Positions 50,256 through 58,482 of a stretch of 64,000 nt of DNA are shown here, piece after piece. Position 1 is the first letter of the stretch; the number at the start of each line of letters is the position of its first letter. The stretch is from the NCBI RefSeq assembly GCF_003259315.1, contig NZ_QLLT01000029.1:1-64000 (forward strand), written 5' to 3'. The notes below the pieces were generated by a model. The model saw only the letters and a list, made by a program, of their open reading frames with translations, did not search any database and was not told the origin of the DNA. The translations under genes were made by a program, and so were the position numbers. This DNA is from Kitasatospora sp. SolWspMP-SS2h (GTDB lineage: Bacteria > Actinomycetota > Actinomycetes > Streptomycetales > Streptomycetaceae).

Positions 50256-51419
50256 CTATTCGGCCCGCTGCGGCCGCGGATAGGTGCGGCCCTTCCAGGC
50301 GGCGCCCCGGCCGCGCCAGTGCTGCACGGCGGAGTCGACCGTCATCAGCAGGTACAGCAGCGCGGTGAACGGCAGCAGCGGGGCGGCGGGCACGGGCTGC
50401 CGGTAGTAGCGGAGCATCGGCGCGTACGTCCCGGCCATCACCGCCCACGCCGCCAGGCCCGCCCCGGCCGTCCACCACGCCCCGGCCGCCGCCCCGGCGA
50501 CCGCGGCCACCGGCGGCACCAGGTAGACCAGCGCCAGGCCCGCCACCGTCCCGGCCAGCAGCAGCGGCGAGTACCGGAGTTGGGCGTACGCGCTGCGCGA
50601 GACCATCCGCCACAGCGGGCCCAGCCCGGGGTACGGGCGGACGGAGTCGACCCGGTCGGCGAGGCCCAGCCAGGTCCGGCCGCCGGTGCGCTTGACCGCC
50701 CGGGCCAGCGACACGTCGTCGATCACCGCGCCGCGGATCGCCGCCACCCCGCCCGCCCGCTCCAGCGCGGCCCGGCGCACCAGCGAGCAGCCACCGGCCG
50801 CGGCGGCCGTCCGGGAGCCGGGCCGGTTGGCCCGGCGGAAGGGGTACAGCTGGGCGAAGAAGTACACGAACGCCGGGACGATCAGCCGCTCCCAGCCGCT
50901 CGCCACCCGCAGCCGGGCCATCTGCGACACCAGGTCCAGCCCGCCGCCCTCCCCGGCCGCGACCAGCGCCCGCAGCGAGCCCGGGCGGTGCGCGATGTCG
51001 GCGTCCGTCAGCAGCAGCCACTCGGCGTCCCCGGCCTGCCCCACCCCGTGCCGCAGCGCCCACAGCTTGCCCGTCCAGCCCGCCGGCAGCGCCGGGGGAG
51101 TGGTCACTACGAGCTCCAGCCCCCCGACCCGCCCGGCCAGCTCCCGCGCCGCCTCGCCCGTCCCGTCCGTACTGTGGTCGTCCACCAGCACCACCCGCGC
51201 CCGCCCCGGGTACTCCTGGGCCAGCAGGCTCGGCAGCGACAGCGGCAGCACCGCCGCCTCGTCCCGGGCCGGTACCAGCACCACCACCGACGGCCACGCC
51301 CCGGGCTCACCGCTCCCGCGCGGCAGCCGCTGATCCGTCCGCCAGAACCCGCCGTGCCCCACCGCCAGCCACGCCCACGCCGACAACGACACCACCGAGA
51401 CCCACCACAGGACCGTCAC
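50256..51419 (-). CDS. hpnB: GT2 glycosyltransferase, hopene-associated HpnB type
   Basis: A 387-residue protein. An N-terminal membrane anchor (about 1-22) is followed by a GT-A domain: VVVLVPARDEAAVLP, VVLVDDHSTDGTG, GWTGKLWALRHGV, LLTDADIAHRPG, and AAGGCSLVRRAALERAGG, IDDVSLARAVKR. C-terminal hydrophobic segments (about 275-355) end in WKGRTYPR. This layout is that of HpnB, named for its place in hopanoid clusters. No squalene or hopene genes are in this window, so a role in hopanoid or other lipid glycosylation is by family only. GTG 51419 is the start. Confidence 0.8.
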   Translation of the reverse strand: MTVLWWVSVVSLSAWAWLAVGHGGFWRTDQRLPRGSGEPGAWPSVVVLVPARDEAAVLPLSLPSLLAQEYPGRARVVLVDDHSTDGTGEAARELAGRVGGLELVVTTPPALPAGWTGKLWALRHGVGQAGDAEWLLLTDADIAHRPGSLRALVAAGEGGGLDLVSQMARLRVASGWERLIVPAFVYFFAQLYPFRRANRPGSRTAAAAGGCSLVRRAALERAGGVAAIRGAVIDDVSLARAVKRTGGRTWLGLADRVDSVRPYPGLGPLWRMVSRSAYAQLRYSPLLLAGTVAGLALVYLVPPVAAVAGAAAGAWWTAGAGLAAWAVMAGTYAPMLRYYRQPVPAAPLLPFTALLYLLMTVDSAVQHWRGRGAAWKGRTYPRPQRAE

Positions 51420-51600
51420 CCCGGCAGTCTGCCCGATCCGCCCCGGGCCGCCCCCGAGACACGACGGCCCGCCACCCGGCCCGGTGCGGACGGTTCACCC
51501 GGTCGTCATCCGGGCGACGTCCGGTGGACGCGCGGGGAGCGGGCGGGGGTGGCTGGATGGGCGCGGCGGGAATCCGCCGATCCGATCAGCAGGAGAACAG

Positions 51601-52983
51601 ATGATGACCGGCACCGCGTCCGCCGCCCCGTCGCGCCACCGTCACCCGAGCCGCCGGGCCGCGCTCGCCGCCGCGTCGGCCCTCGCCCTCGGCGGGCTGA
51701 CCGGGTTCGCCGCCCCCGCCGGGGCCGCACCCGCCGACGGGGCCGTGCTCGCCGCGCAGCCCGGCCAACTGCTGGACGTGACGCTCGACCAGCTGCACCC
51801 GACCCAGGCCGCGGTCGGCTACGACGAGGTCTACTACAAGCTCGGCCGGTACGCCTCGGACAAGGACCGGCTCAACGGCGGCATCAACAAGCGCTTCGAC
51901 GACTGGTGCGCCACCAACGGCCAGGGCGCGGTCGCCGCCGCCCCGGCCGGCGCCACCCTCGCCGACCCGGCCAGCTTCACCTGCACCGTCCCGGTCGGGC
52001 AGGAGACCGCGGCCGACCGCGCCGAGATGAAGACCGTCGTGGTCGGCCCCGGCGGCACGCTCTACCTGACGGACGGCCACCACACCCTCACCTCCTTCCT
52101 GGAGACCCCCGAGGGCGGGCCGAAGCTGCACGTCCGGCTGATCGTCCAGGCCAACTACAGCGCGCTGTCGAAGGCCGCGTTCTGGCAGGCCATGCAGGAC
52201 CACGGGTGGGTGCGGCTGCTCGACGAGCACGCGAACCCCCTCACCCCCGACCAGCTGCCGACCCGCCTCGGCCTGGCGAACTTCCACGACGACCCGTACC
52301 GCAGCCTGGTCTACTTCACCCGCGACATCGGCTACTCGGTGCCCGACGCCGCCGCCGAGTTCCTCGAGTTCCAGTGGGGCGACTGGCTGCGCGGCCAGGG
52401 CATCGGCCTGCCCGGCTCCTACGACAGCAGCGACCTCGCCTCCTACCTCGACGCGGTGCGCACCGCCTCGCAGGCGATGTCCGCGCTGCCCGGCGACGCC
52501 GTGGTCTCCGGCGGCGCCACCGCCGACCAGCTCGGCCGGCTCACCCCCTGGAACGCGGGCAAGAAGCCCACCGGCGGCGAGTTCGGCAAGCTGAGCGCCC
52601 CGATCACCGACGCCAAGCCCGGCAAGCTCGCCTACGCGCTGGACTTCCGGTCCAAGCTGCCGGCCGCCCCGGCCTGCACCACCACCGTGACCGGCGCCCA
52701 CAACGGCCCGCTCACCGCCGCCACCGGCACCACCTGCCTGGTGAACGCCCGGCAGAACGGCCCGGTCGTGGTCCGGGCCGGGGCGAACCTGGTGGTCGCG
52801 GGCTCCGACGTCAACGGCCCGCTGCAGGCCGTCGGCGCCGGGACGGTGCGGATCTGCGGCGCCGACTGGACCGGCCCGCTCAGCATCGTCAACACCCGCG
52901 ACCGCCTCACCCTCGCGGGCCCCGGCTGCACCCCGAACCTGTTCACCGGCCCGCAGCAGCTGGTCGGCAACCCGGTCGGCTGA
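51601..52983 (+). CDS. Secreted ParB-like (ParBc_2) protein
   Basis: A 460-residue protein. The N-terminus has SRRAALAAASALALGGLTGF, a twin-arginine-like signal, cleaved near residue 43. The domain from about 55 to 300 is of the ParB-like nuclease/Srx type: LLDVTLDQLHPTQAAVGYDEV at the start and VVGPGGTLYLTDGHHTLTSF in the centre, where DGHH replaces the GERR/DGNH of ParB. The C-terminal 100 residues (TTTVTGAHNGPLTA, CLVNARQNGPVVV, VCGADWTGPLSIV-like) form short beta repeats. AGGAG precedes the ATG. A ParB-like fold outside the cell is unusual; substrate unknown. Confidence 0.78.
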   Translation: MMTGTASAAPSRHRHPSRRAALAAASALALGGLTGFAAPAGAAPADGAVLAAQPGQLLDVTLDQLHPTQAAVGYDEVYYKLGRYASDKDRLNGGINKRFDDWCATNGQGAVAAAPAGATLADPASFTCTVPVGQETAADRAEMKTVVVGPGGTLYLTDGHHTLTSFLETPEGGPKLHVRLIVQANYSALSKAAFWQAMQDHGWVRLLDEHANPLTPDQLPTRLGLANFHDDPYRSLVYFTRDIGYSVPDAAAEFLEFQWGDWLRGQGIGLPGSYDSSDLASYLDAVRTASQAMSALPGDAVVSGGATADQLGRLTPWNAGKKPTGGEFGKLSAPITDAKPGKLAYALDFRSKLPAAPACTTTVTGAHNGPLTAATGTTCLVNARQNGPVVVRAGANLVVAGSDVNGPLQAVGAGTVRICGADWTGPLSIVNTRDRLTLAGPGCTPNLFTGPQQLVGNPVG

Positions 52984-53071
52984 CACCCCGGCCGCCCCGG
53001 GACGGCACCCGGGCGGGACGGGACGGTGCCGGACGGGACGGGACGGGACGGCGCCGGACGGGGCGGGACGG

Positions 53072-53830
53072 TCAGAGCCGGGCCGCGGCCAGCAGCCCGC
53101 CCTGCGGGTACGCGAGCGCCTCGGCCCGGAGCGCCGCCGGGCGGCCGGAGTGCAGCACGGTCAGCGTCCCGCCGCCGGGCGGCGCGGCCGGGGAGAGCCG
53201 GCGCAGCGTCTGCGCGGCGATCGCGTCCGCCGAGCCGTGCAGCCGGACCGGCCCGGCGAGCGCGGCGGCGATCCGGTCGTCGATCAGCTCGTAGTGGGTG
53301 CAGCCCAGCACCACGTCGGTGGTCCCGGCCGGGGTGCGGGCGGCGGCCGACGCGACGGCCGCGGCGATCGCGGCCTCGTCGGCCCGCTCGACGGCCTCGG
53401 CCAGCCCCGGGCAGGCCACCTCGTGCACCGTGGCGGCCCCGCCGAACTCGGCGATCAGCCCGCGCTGGTACGCGCTCCCGGTGGTCCGCGAGGTCGCCCA
53501 GATCGCCACCACCCCGCCGGCCGCGGCGGCCGGCTTGATCGCCGGGACCGTCCCGACCACCGGCAGCCCCGGCTCGAACTCGGTCCGCAGCCGCGCCAGC
53601 CCGTGCACCGTGGCCGTGTTGCAGGCCACCACCAGTGCCTCCGGCCCGTGCGCCACGGCGGCCCGGGCGCAGGCCAGCGCGCGCTCGGCGATGTCCTCGG
53701 GCGTGCGCGGGCCCCACGGCATCCCGTCCGGGTCGCACGAGACGACCAGGTCCGCGTCGGGCCGGGCCCGGCGGATCGCGGCGGCGGCGGCGAGCAGTCC
53801 GATTCCGGAGTCCACGAGGGCGATCTTCAC
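53072..53830 (-). CDS. Glutamate/aspartate racemase family protein
   Basis: A 252-residue protein of the racemase fold. Asp-Ser in LVDSGIGLLAA, first Cys in VVACNTATVHG (about 70) and second Cys in VVLGCTHYELI (about 178) match the two-thiol mechanism of MurI. Glutamate racemase makes D-Glu for peptidoglycan. The sequence is more divergent than housekeeping MurI (e.g. PWGPRTPEDIAERA where MurI has PYG), and a housekeeping copy may be elsewhere, so it may be a paralogue acting on another amino acid. GTG 53830 is used; GTG 53836 is an alternative. It is divergent from the NarK-type gene. Confidence 0.78.
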   Translation of the reverse strand: MKIALVDSGIGLLAAAAAIRRARPDADLVVSCDPDGMPWGPRTPEDIAERALACARAAVAHGPEALVVACNTATVHGLARLRTEFEPGLPVVGTVPAIKPAAAAGGVVAIWATSRTTGSAYQRGLIAEFGGAATVHEVACPGLAEAVERADEAAIAAAVASAAARTPAGTTDVVLGCTHYELIDDRIAAALAGPVRLHGSADAIAAQTLRRLSPAAPPGGGTLTVLHSGRPAALRAEALAYPQGGLLAAARL

Positions 53831-53977
53831 GAGCACCGACTCTACCCCGAACCCCTCGGCGGCCAGGCGGACGGCCGTTCCGGGGGCCGCCCCGGTTCGG
53901 CCGTCCGCCTGACGGTGCGACCGCGTCGTGCGCGTGTCCCCGGCCCGGGGCGGCACGTCCCCGGAGGCTTGGGTCCC

Positions 53978-55201
53978 ATGGGACAGCTGACAGCATCGAA
54001 CGAACGGGTGCCGGCCGACGAACGGGTGTCGGGGACGGCCTACACCAACCTGGTGGTCGCCACCGTCGGCTTCGCGCTGACCTTCTGGGCCTGGAACCTG
54101 ATCGCCCCGCTGGCGGGCGAGTTCGACAAGACCCTGCACATGTCGTCGTTCGCGCAGTCGTTCCTGGTCGCGGTGCCGGTCATCGTAGGCTCGCTGGGCC
54201 GCGTCCCGGTCGGCGCGCTGACCGACCGCTTCGGGGCCCGGCTGATGTTCCCGCTGATGTCGGCGCTGACCATCGTCCCGGTGCTGCTGCTGATCCCGGC
54301 CCGCAGCTCGTACGGGGCGCTGCTGGCGGTCGGGTTCTTCCTCGGGCTCGGCGGCACCACCTTCGCGATCGGCGTGCCGCTGGTGAACTCCTGGTTCCCG
54401 CCGCACAAGCGCGGCCTGGGCGTCGGCGTGTTCGGCATGGGCATGGGCGGCGTCGCGCTGTCCGGCTACTTCACGCCGCGGCTGTGGAAGCACGGCCACG
54501 ACCTGCCGTTCTGGGTGCTGGCGATCGCCCTGGCCGGGTACACCGTGCTGTCCTACCTGCTGCTGCGCGACCGCCCCGACCGGGTGGTCCCGACCGCCTC
54601 GCTGGCCTCCCGGCTCGGCCGGGCCGGGCGGCTGCGGGTGACGTGGGAGCTGTCCGCGCTGTACGCGATCGGGTTCGGCGGCATCGTCGCGTTCGGCGTC
54701 TACCTGCCGACGTACCTGAAGACCTGGTACGAGCTGTCCGCCACCGACGCCGGCACCAAGGCCGCCGGGTTCGCGCTGGTCACGGTGGTCTTCCGGCCGT
54801 TCGGCGGCTGGCTCTCCGACCGCGTCCACCCGGCCGTGGTGACCGCCTGGGCGCTGGGGACCACCGCGCTGTTCGCGATCGTCCAGGCGTTCGACCCGGA
54901 CCTCAGCCCGGTCGGCACCATCGCCTTCCTGGTGATGGCGGCCGGCCTGGGCACCACCAGCGGCTCGGTGTTCGCGCTGGTCGCCCAGGTCACCCCGGTC
55001 GCCCAGGTCGGCTCGGTGACCGGCATCGTCGGCGCGATCGGCGGCCTCGGCGGCTTCGTCCCGCCGCTGGTGATGGGCGCGATCTACAGCGCCAAGGACA
55101 GCTACTCGATCGGCTTCATGCTGCTCTCCGACCTGGCCCTGGCCGGCGCCGTCTACGCGATCGGCCGGATGCGCGGCATCCGGCCCACCGCCGCCGACTG
55201 A
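53978..55201 (+). CDS. NarK-type MFS nitrate/nitrite transporter
   Basis: A 407-residue protein with 12 membrane segments. NNP-family features are present: FALTFWAWNLIAPLA in segment 1, GALTDRFGARLMFP in the loop after segment 2, and the glycine-rich nitrate signature GVGVFGMGMGGVALSGYF in segment 5, plus GIVGAIGGLGGFVPPL in segment 11. It imports nitrate or exports nitrite. GGAGG lies 12 nt before ATG 53978. No nitrate reductase genes are near. The minus-strand small gene at 55215 is convergent. Confidence 0.87.
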   Translation: MGQLTASNERVPADERVSGTAYTNLVVATVGFALTFWAWNLIAPLAGEFDKTLHMSSFAQSFLVAVPVIVGSLGRVPVGALTDRFGARLMFPLMSALTIVPVLLLIPARSSYGALLAVGFFLGLGGTTFAIGVPLVNSWFPPHKRGLGVGVFGMGMGGVALSGYFTPRLWKHGHDLPFWVLAIALAGYTVLSYLLLRDRPDRVVPTASLASRLGRAGRLRVTWELSALYAIGFGGIVAFGVYLPTYLKTWYELSATDAGTKAAGFALVTVVFRPFGGWLSDRVHPAVVTAWALGTTALFAIVQAFDPDLSPVGTIAFLVMAAGLGTTSGSVFALVAQVTPVAQVGSVTGIVGAIGGLGGFVPPLVMGAIYSAKDSYSIGFMLLSDLALAGAVYAIGRMRGIRPTAAD

Positions 55202-55214
55202 CCCCGGCCCCCGC

Positions 55215-55565
55215 TCACCCGGCCGACCGGCCCCCGACCGTCAGCTCCAGTGCGCCGTCGGCCGCCACGGACGCCCGCACCTCCCAGGTCCGGGCGTCCA
55301 GCCGCGTCCCGGCCGCGGTCGTGTACCCGGCCACGGCCAGCTCGGCCACGGCCGGTCCGGTCGCGGCCGTTTCGGCTCCGTCCGGTCCGGCCGCGCGCAG
55401 TCGGCCCTCGGCGGCCGAGCCGTCCGCGAAGCGCAGGTCGAGGTCGGCGTCCGGGGGCCCGAGCGCCGCCGCGAGGGCCGCCGGATCGGGCAGGCCCTGG
55501 ACCCGCAGCCGCGCCCCCGGGAACAGGTGGGTGTGCGCGCACAGCGCCGGAAACGTCTCGCTCAT
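55215..55565 (-). CDS. Hypothetical small protein
   Basis: A 116-residue protein that I do not recognise. It begins MSETFPALCAHTHLFPGARL and is mostly short beta-like segments (LDLRFADGS, VAELAVAGY, WEVRASVAADGALELTVGG), with a single Cys and two His near the N-terminus. No signal peptide or membrane segment is seen. ATG 55565 was taken; upstream frame is Pro/Arg-rich. It is 13 nt from the convergent NarK stop and 134 nt downstream of the polysaccharide deacetylase on the same strand. Confidence 0.55.
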   Translation of the reverse strand: MSETFPALCAHTHLFPGARLRVQGLPDPAALAAALGPPDADLDLRFADGSAAEGRLRAAGPDGAETAATGPAVAELAVAGYTTAAGTRLDARTWEVRASVAADGALELTVGGRSAG

Positions 55566-55698
55566 CGCCGCTCCAGACCGGGTGCCGGTGGCCGGCCCGG
55601 GCGGGCCGCCCCCGCCAGTGTCCGGCCCCGGCCCCGCCCGCACCACCCGCACCCGCGCCCGGGGCCCGCACCCGGGGGCCCGCGTCGGTGCCCGGGGC

Positions 55699-56724
55699 TT
55701 ACGCCTGCGCCCCCAGCAGCCGCTGCACCGCCGGTTCCAGGCCGGACAGGATGGTGTCGAACCGGCGGGTCGAGGTGGTCGAGTCGACCTGGAGGCGGCT
55801 GATCCGCAGCGGGTGCGCGGGCAGCCGGGGGCCGAGCCGGTGGTCGGAGAGGAAGCCGAGCCGGTAGCCGAGCTGGCGCAGCACGGCGTCCGCCCGCTCG
55901 TCGAAGCCGCCGTCCGGGTAGGCGAAGGCGGTGGGGGCCTCGCCCAGCCAGCGGGTCAGCACCCGGTGCGCACCGGCGATCTCCGCGTGCACCGTCGCCT
56001 CGTCGCAGCGCCGCAGCGAGGGGTGGCCCAGGGTGTGGTTGCCGACCGCGACGTCCGCCTCCCGCAGCACCCGCAGGTCCTCCGGGCGCAGCTGCTCCTG
56101 GGCCGGCGGGCGGCGGTGCGCGGAGACCCGCAGCTCGGCCAGGCTGCGCCGGCGGTCCGGGTCGGGCATCGCCTTGAGCAGCGCCAGCACCCGGGCCGGG
56201 TCGGCGCCGCGGGGCAGCAGCCGGGCCCGGCCGCCGTGGCGGGCCAGGAACGCCGCCTCGTGCCACCAGAACGGCTTCTCGGTGCCGACCAGCTCGGCGA
56301 TCACGAACGCGGCGGCTGGAATCCGCCGGGCCACCAGCTCGGGCAGCGCGTGCCGCAGCACCGTGCGGTCCGGGTCGTCGAAGGTCACCAGCACCGAGCG
56401 CGGCGGCAGCGGCCGCCCCTCGGCCAGCGCCCGCTCCACGTCCGGCACGGACACCGGGGTGGCCAGCCGCCGCAGCCGGTCCAGCTGGGCGCCGAACGAG
56501 GCCGGGTCGGTGATCCCGTGGTAGGCGAGCACGGCCAGCCGCTGCGCCGCCCGGGCCCGGAACAGCGGCTGGGCGGGACTGAACCGCAGCCAGCTGCCCC
56601 GGTCCCGCTCCCTGGGCTGGCCGGGCGCCGGGGACGGAGCGGGCGGGGTCGCGGACGGGACGACGGGCTGGGGCGGGGCGCAGACGGCAGCGGCGGTGGC
56701 AGCGGTGACGGTGGCGTACGACAC
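55699..56724 (-). CDS. Polysaccharide deacetylase (NodB/CE4) family protein
   Basis: A 341-residue protein. After a Pro/Ala-rich N-terminus of about 55 residues comes the NodB domain: RLAVLAYHGITD, motif 1 SVLVTFDDPDRTVL, motif 2 VGNHTLGHPSLRR (HxxxH metal site), and AFAYPDGGFDERA. Motif 1 has TFDDP instead of TFDDG, but the two Asp are kept. CE4 enzymes remove N-acetyl groups from amino-sugar polymers. No clear signal peptide is seen at this start, so it may be cytoplasmic or start elsewhere. GTG 56724 follows GAGGGGGG. It probably belongs to the surface-glycan set. Confidence 0.82.
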   Translation of the reverse strand: MSYATVTAATAAAVCAPPQPVVPSATPPAPSPAPGQPRERDRGSWLRFSPAQPLFRARAAQRLAVLAYHGITDPASFGAQLDRLRRLATPVSVPDVERALAEGRPLPPRSVLVTFDDPDRTVLRHALPELVARRIPAAAFVIAELVGTEKPFWWHEAAFLARHGGRARLLPRGADPARVLALLKAMPDPDRRRSLAELRVSAHRRPPAQEQLRPEDLRVLREADVAVGNHTLGHPSLRRCDEATVHAEIAGAHRVLTRWLGEAPTAFAYPDGGFDERADAVLRQLGYRLGFLSDHRLGPRLPAHPLRISRLQVDSTTSTRRFDTILSGLEPAVQRLLGAQA

Positions 56725-57158
56725 GGTTCCCCCCTCGGTCGCCGACAAGCGGCGTGGCGGTACCGTCGGCAGGCGGAGCCCGGCCTCCGACCCCGGGCGC
56801 GGCGGCTCCGCACCCGAGTGATCTAGCCCGCGGCGGGCACTCCCAATCCCGCTCGTCGGACGGCTCCTGGATCGCTCAATGTAGTGGAGACCCACGACGC
56901 CCCGGGATGGTTGTACGCCGGACGGCGAGATTTCGCGGGCGGTCCGGAAGCGCCCCGGAAGCACCCCGGAAACGGCCCGCGAGGCGGCCGTTCGGGGGTC
57001 GTGCATCCGGCCGTCCGGGGTCGTGCATCCGGGCGGGCGGGGGCCGGGCACCGGTGCGGACGGGCGGGCGGAAGCCGCTGCGGGCGGGACCGGAGCGGTG
57101 CTCCGCAAGGGCCGGAGGACTGTGGCCCGCGCCCCCGGACCGGGTTACCGTGGAGGGC
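56725..57158. other. 434-nt divergent intergenic region
   Basis: It separates the minus-strand deacetylase from the small plus-strand membrane gene. A direct repeat of about 15 nt (GGGGTCGTGCATCCGG near 56995 and 57017) lies in the middle, and an AT-richer patch (GCTCAATGTAGTGGAG) at 56873-56888 may be promoter. No gene is supported in the open frames. Confidence 0.5.
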
Positions 57159-57419
57159 ATGGCAGACACCCGAAGTAACCGCCCCGCTACTCGCCGGTCA
57201 GCCCTGTTCGGCGGCTGCGCGCTGCGCCGCCACCAGCCGCTGCTGGCCCTGGTGGGCGTGCTCTGCGTCGGCATGGGCATCGCGGTGGCGGTGCTCGTCC
57301 CGCAGACCGACGGCCCGGCCTGGGTGATGGCGGTGGCCGGCTGCCTGGCCGCCGGGGTGCTGCTGCTGGTCCGGATCGGCATCGCGCTGCTGCGCCCGAA
57401 CGGCGGCGCCACCCCCTGA
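57159..57419 (+). CDS. Small two-helix membrane protein
   Basis: An 86-residue protein with two hydrophobic segments (about 30-48 and 53-75), a basic N-terminus and a short tail. GGAGGG lies 3 nt before ATG 57159. It resembles the small DUF-type membrane proteins common in streptomycetes, but I cannot name the family. It stands upstream of the glycan operon that begins at 57655, separated by 235 nt. Confidence 0.7.
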   Translation: MADTRSNRPATRRSALFGGCALRRHQPLLALVGVLCVGMGIAVAVLVPQTDGPAWVMAVAGCLAAGVLLLVRIGIALLRPNGGATP

Positions 57420-57654
57420 GCCCCGGGCGCCGGGGGCGCTGAGGGCGCGCCCCCGTTGATCGACGGCCGACCGGAAAACGTCCACCAATGGGACAGGACC
57501 GGTCGGACCGGCTGATTTTCGGCCTACCTACGCACTTCTTTCACGTTTCGGGGGCAGCAGCCTCACACTTCCCCCTACTGTGATGCGCATCGCCCGCGGC
57601 AGCCGCGGGCCGGGGGAGTCACAGTCCGGTGCGGGGGCACCGCGAGGGGGATGC

Positions 57655-58482
57655 ATGACGAGCACCGCCGGCCGGGCCGGAGGCGTCCGGTCGAAGGTCA
57701 AACAGCAGTTGGCCCGCGCGGCCGGGCGGGTGCCCGGCGCGGGCGCCACCCTGCTCATCTACCACCGGGTCGGCGGCGGCACGAGCGACGAGCTCGACCT
57801 CGCCACCGCCGACTTCACCGCCCAGGTCGACCTGCTCGCCGAGCTCCCGCCCGGCCGGGTCGTCCCGCTGGACACCGCCGCCGACCGCCTCGACGCCGGA
57901 CTGCGCACCCCCAGCACCGTCCTCACCTTCGACGACGGCTTCGCCGACACCTACGAGACGGCCTGGCCGCTGCTCCGCGAACGCGGCCTGCCGTTCACCG
58001 TCTACCTGGCCAGCGGCCTGGTCGGCGCCCCGATGCGCTGGGAGGGCTCCACCGCCAAGGGCGCCCCCGCCACCGGCCTCAGCTGGGAGCAGCTGCGCGA
58101 GATGACCGCCTCCGGGCTGTGCACCGTCGCCAACCACACCCGCAGCCACGCCCGCCCCGAACTGCTCAGCACCGCCGAGCTCGACGCCTGCGGCGACGAC
58201 GTCGAGGAGCACCTCGGCACCCGCCCCCGGCACTTCGCCTACACCTGGGGCCGCCCCGTCCCGCACCTGGACACCGCGCTGCGCGCCCGCTTCCGCACCT
58301 GCGCCACCGGCCTGGTCGGCCGCAACCTGCCCGGGTACGACCCGGCCCGCTTCCACCGCGTCCCGGTCCGGCGCACCGACCCGATCGACTTCTTCCGGGC
58401 CAAGCTGTACGGCCGGCTCGTCCCCGAACGCGCCTACGCCCGGATCGTCGCCACCGCGAAGGCGGTGGGCGCCGGTGCCTGA
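57655..58482 (+). CDS. Polysaccharide deacetylase (NodB/CE4) family protein
   Basis: A 275-residue protein with a complete NodB pattern: GATLLIYHRVGGG, motif 1 TVLTFDDGFADTYE, motif 2 VANHTRSHARPEL, and HFAYTWGRPVP. It lacks a signal peptide and starts with a basic segment, so it may act on lipid-linked sugar at the inner face. It is the first gene of an operon of four or more with a GT4, sugar transferase and NeuD-like gene; its stop overlaps the GT4 start by 8 nt. A GAGGGGG site precedes ATG 57655. A probable promoter lies about 57530-57590 (CCCTACTGTGATG). Confidence 0.88.
   Translation: MTSTAGRAGGVRSKVKQQLARAAGRVPGAGATLLIYHRVGGGTSDELDLATADFTAQVDLLAELPPGRVVPLDTAADRLDAGLRTPSTVLTFDDGFADTYETAWPLLRERGLPFTVYLASGLVGAPMRWEGSTAKGAPATGLSWEQLREMTASGLCTVANHTRSHARPELLSTAELDACGDDVEEHLGTRPRHFAYTWGRPVPHLDTALRARFRTCATGLVGRNLPGYDPARFHRVPVRRTDPIDFFRAKLYGRLVPERAYARIVATAKAVGAGA

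Noticed and set aside
53010..53071. Regulatory repeat of GGGACGG words
   Set aside because: It is a short, irregular low-complexity stretch between convergent genes with no symmetry or spacing that suggests binding sites.
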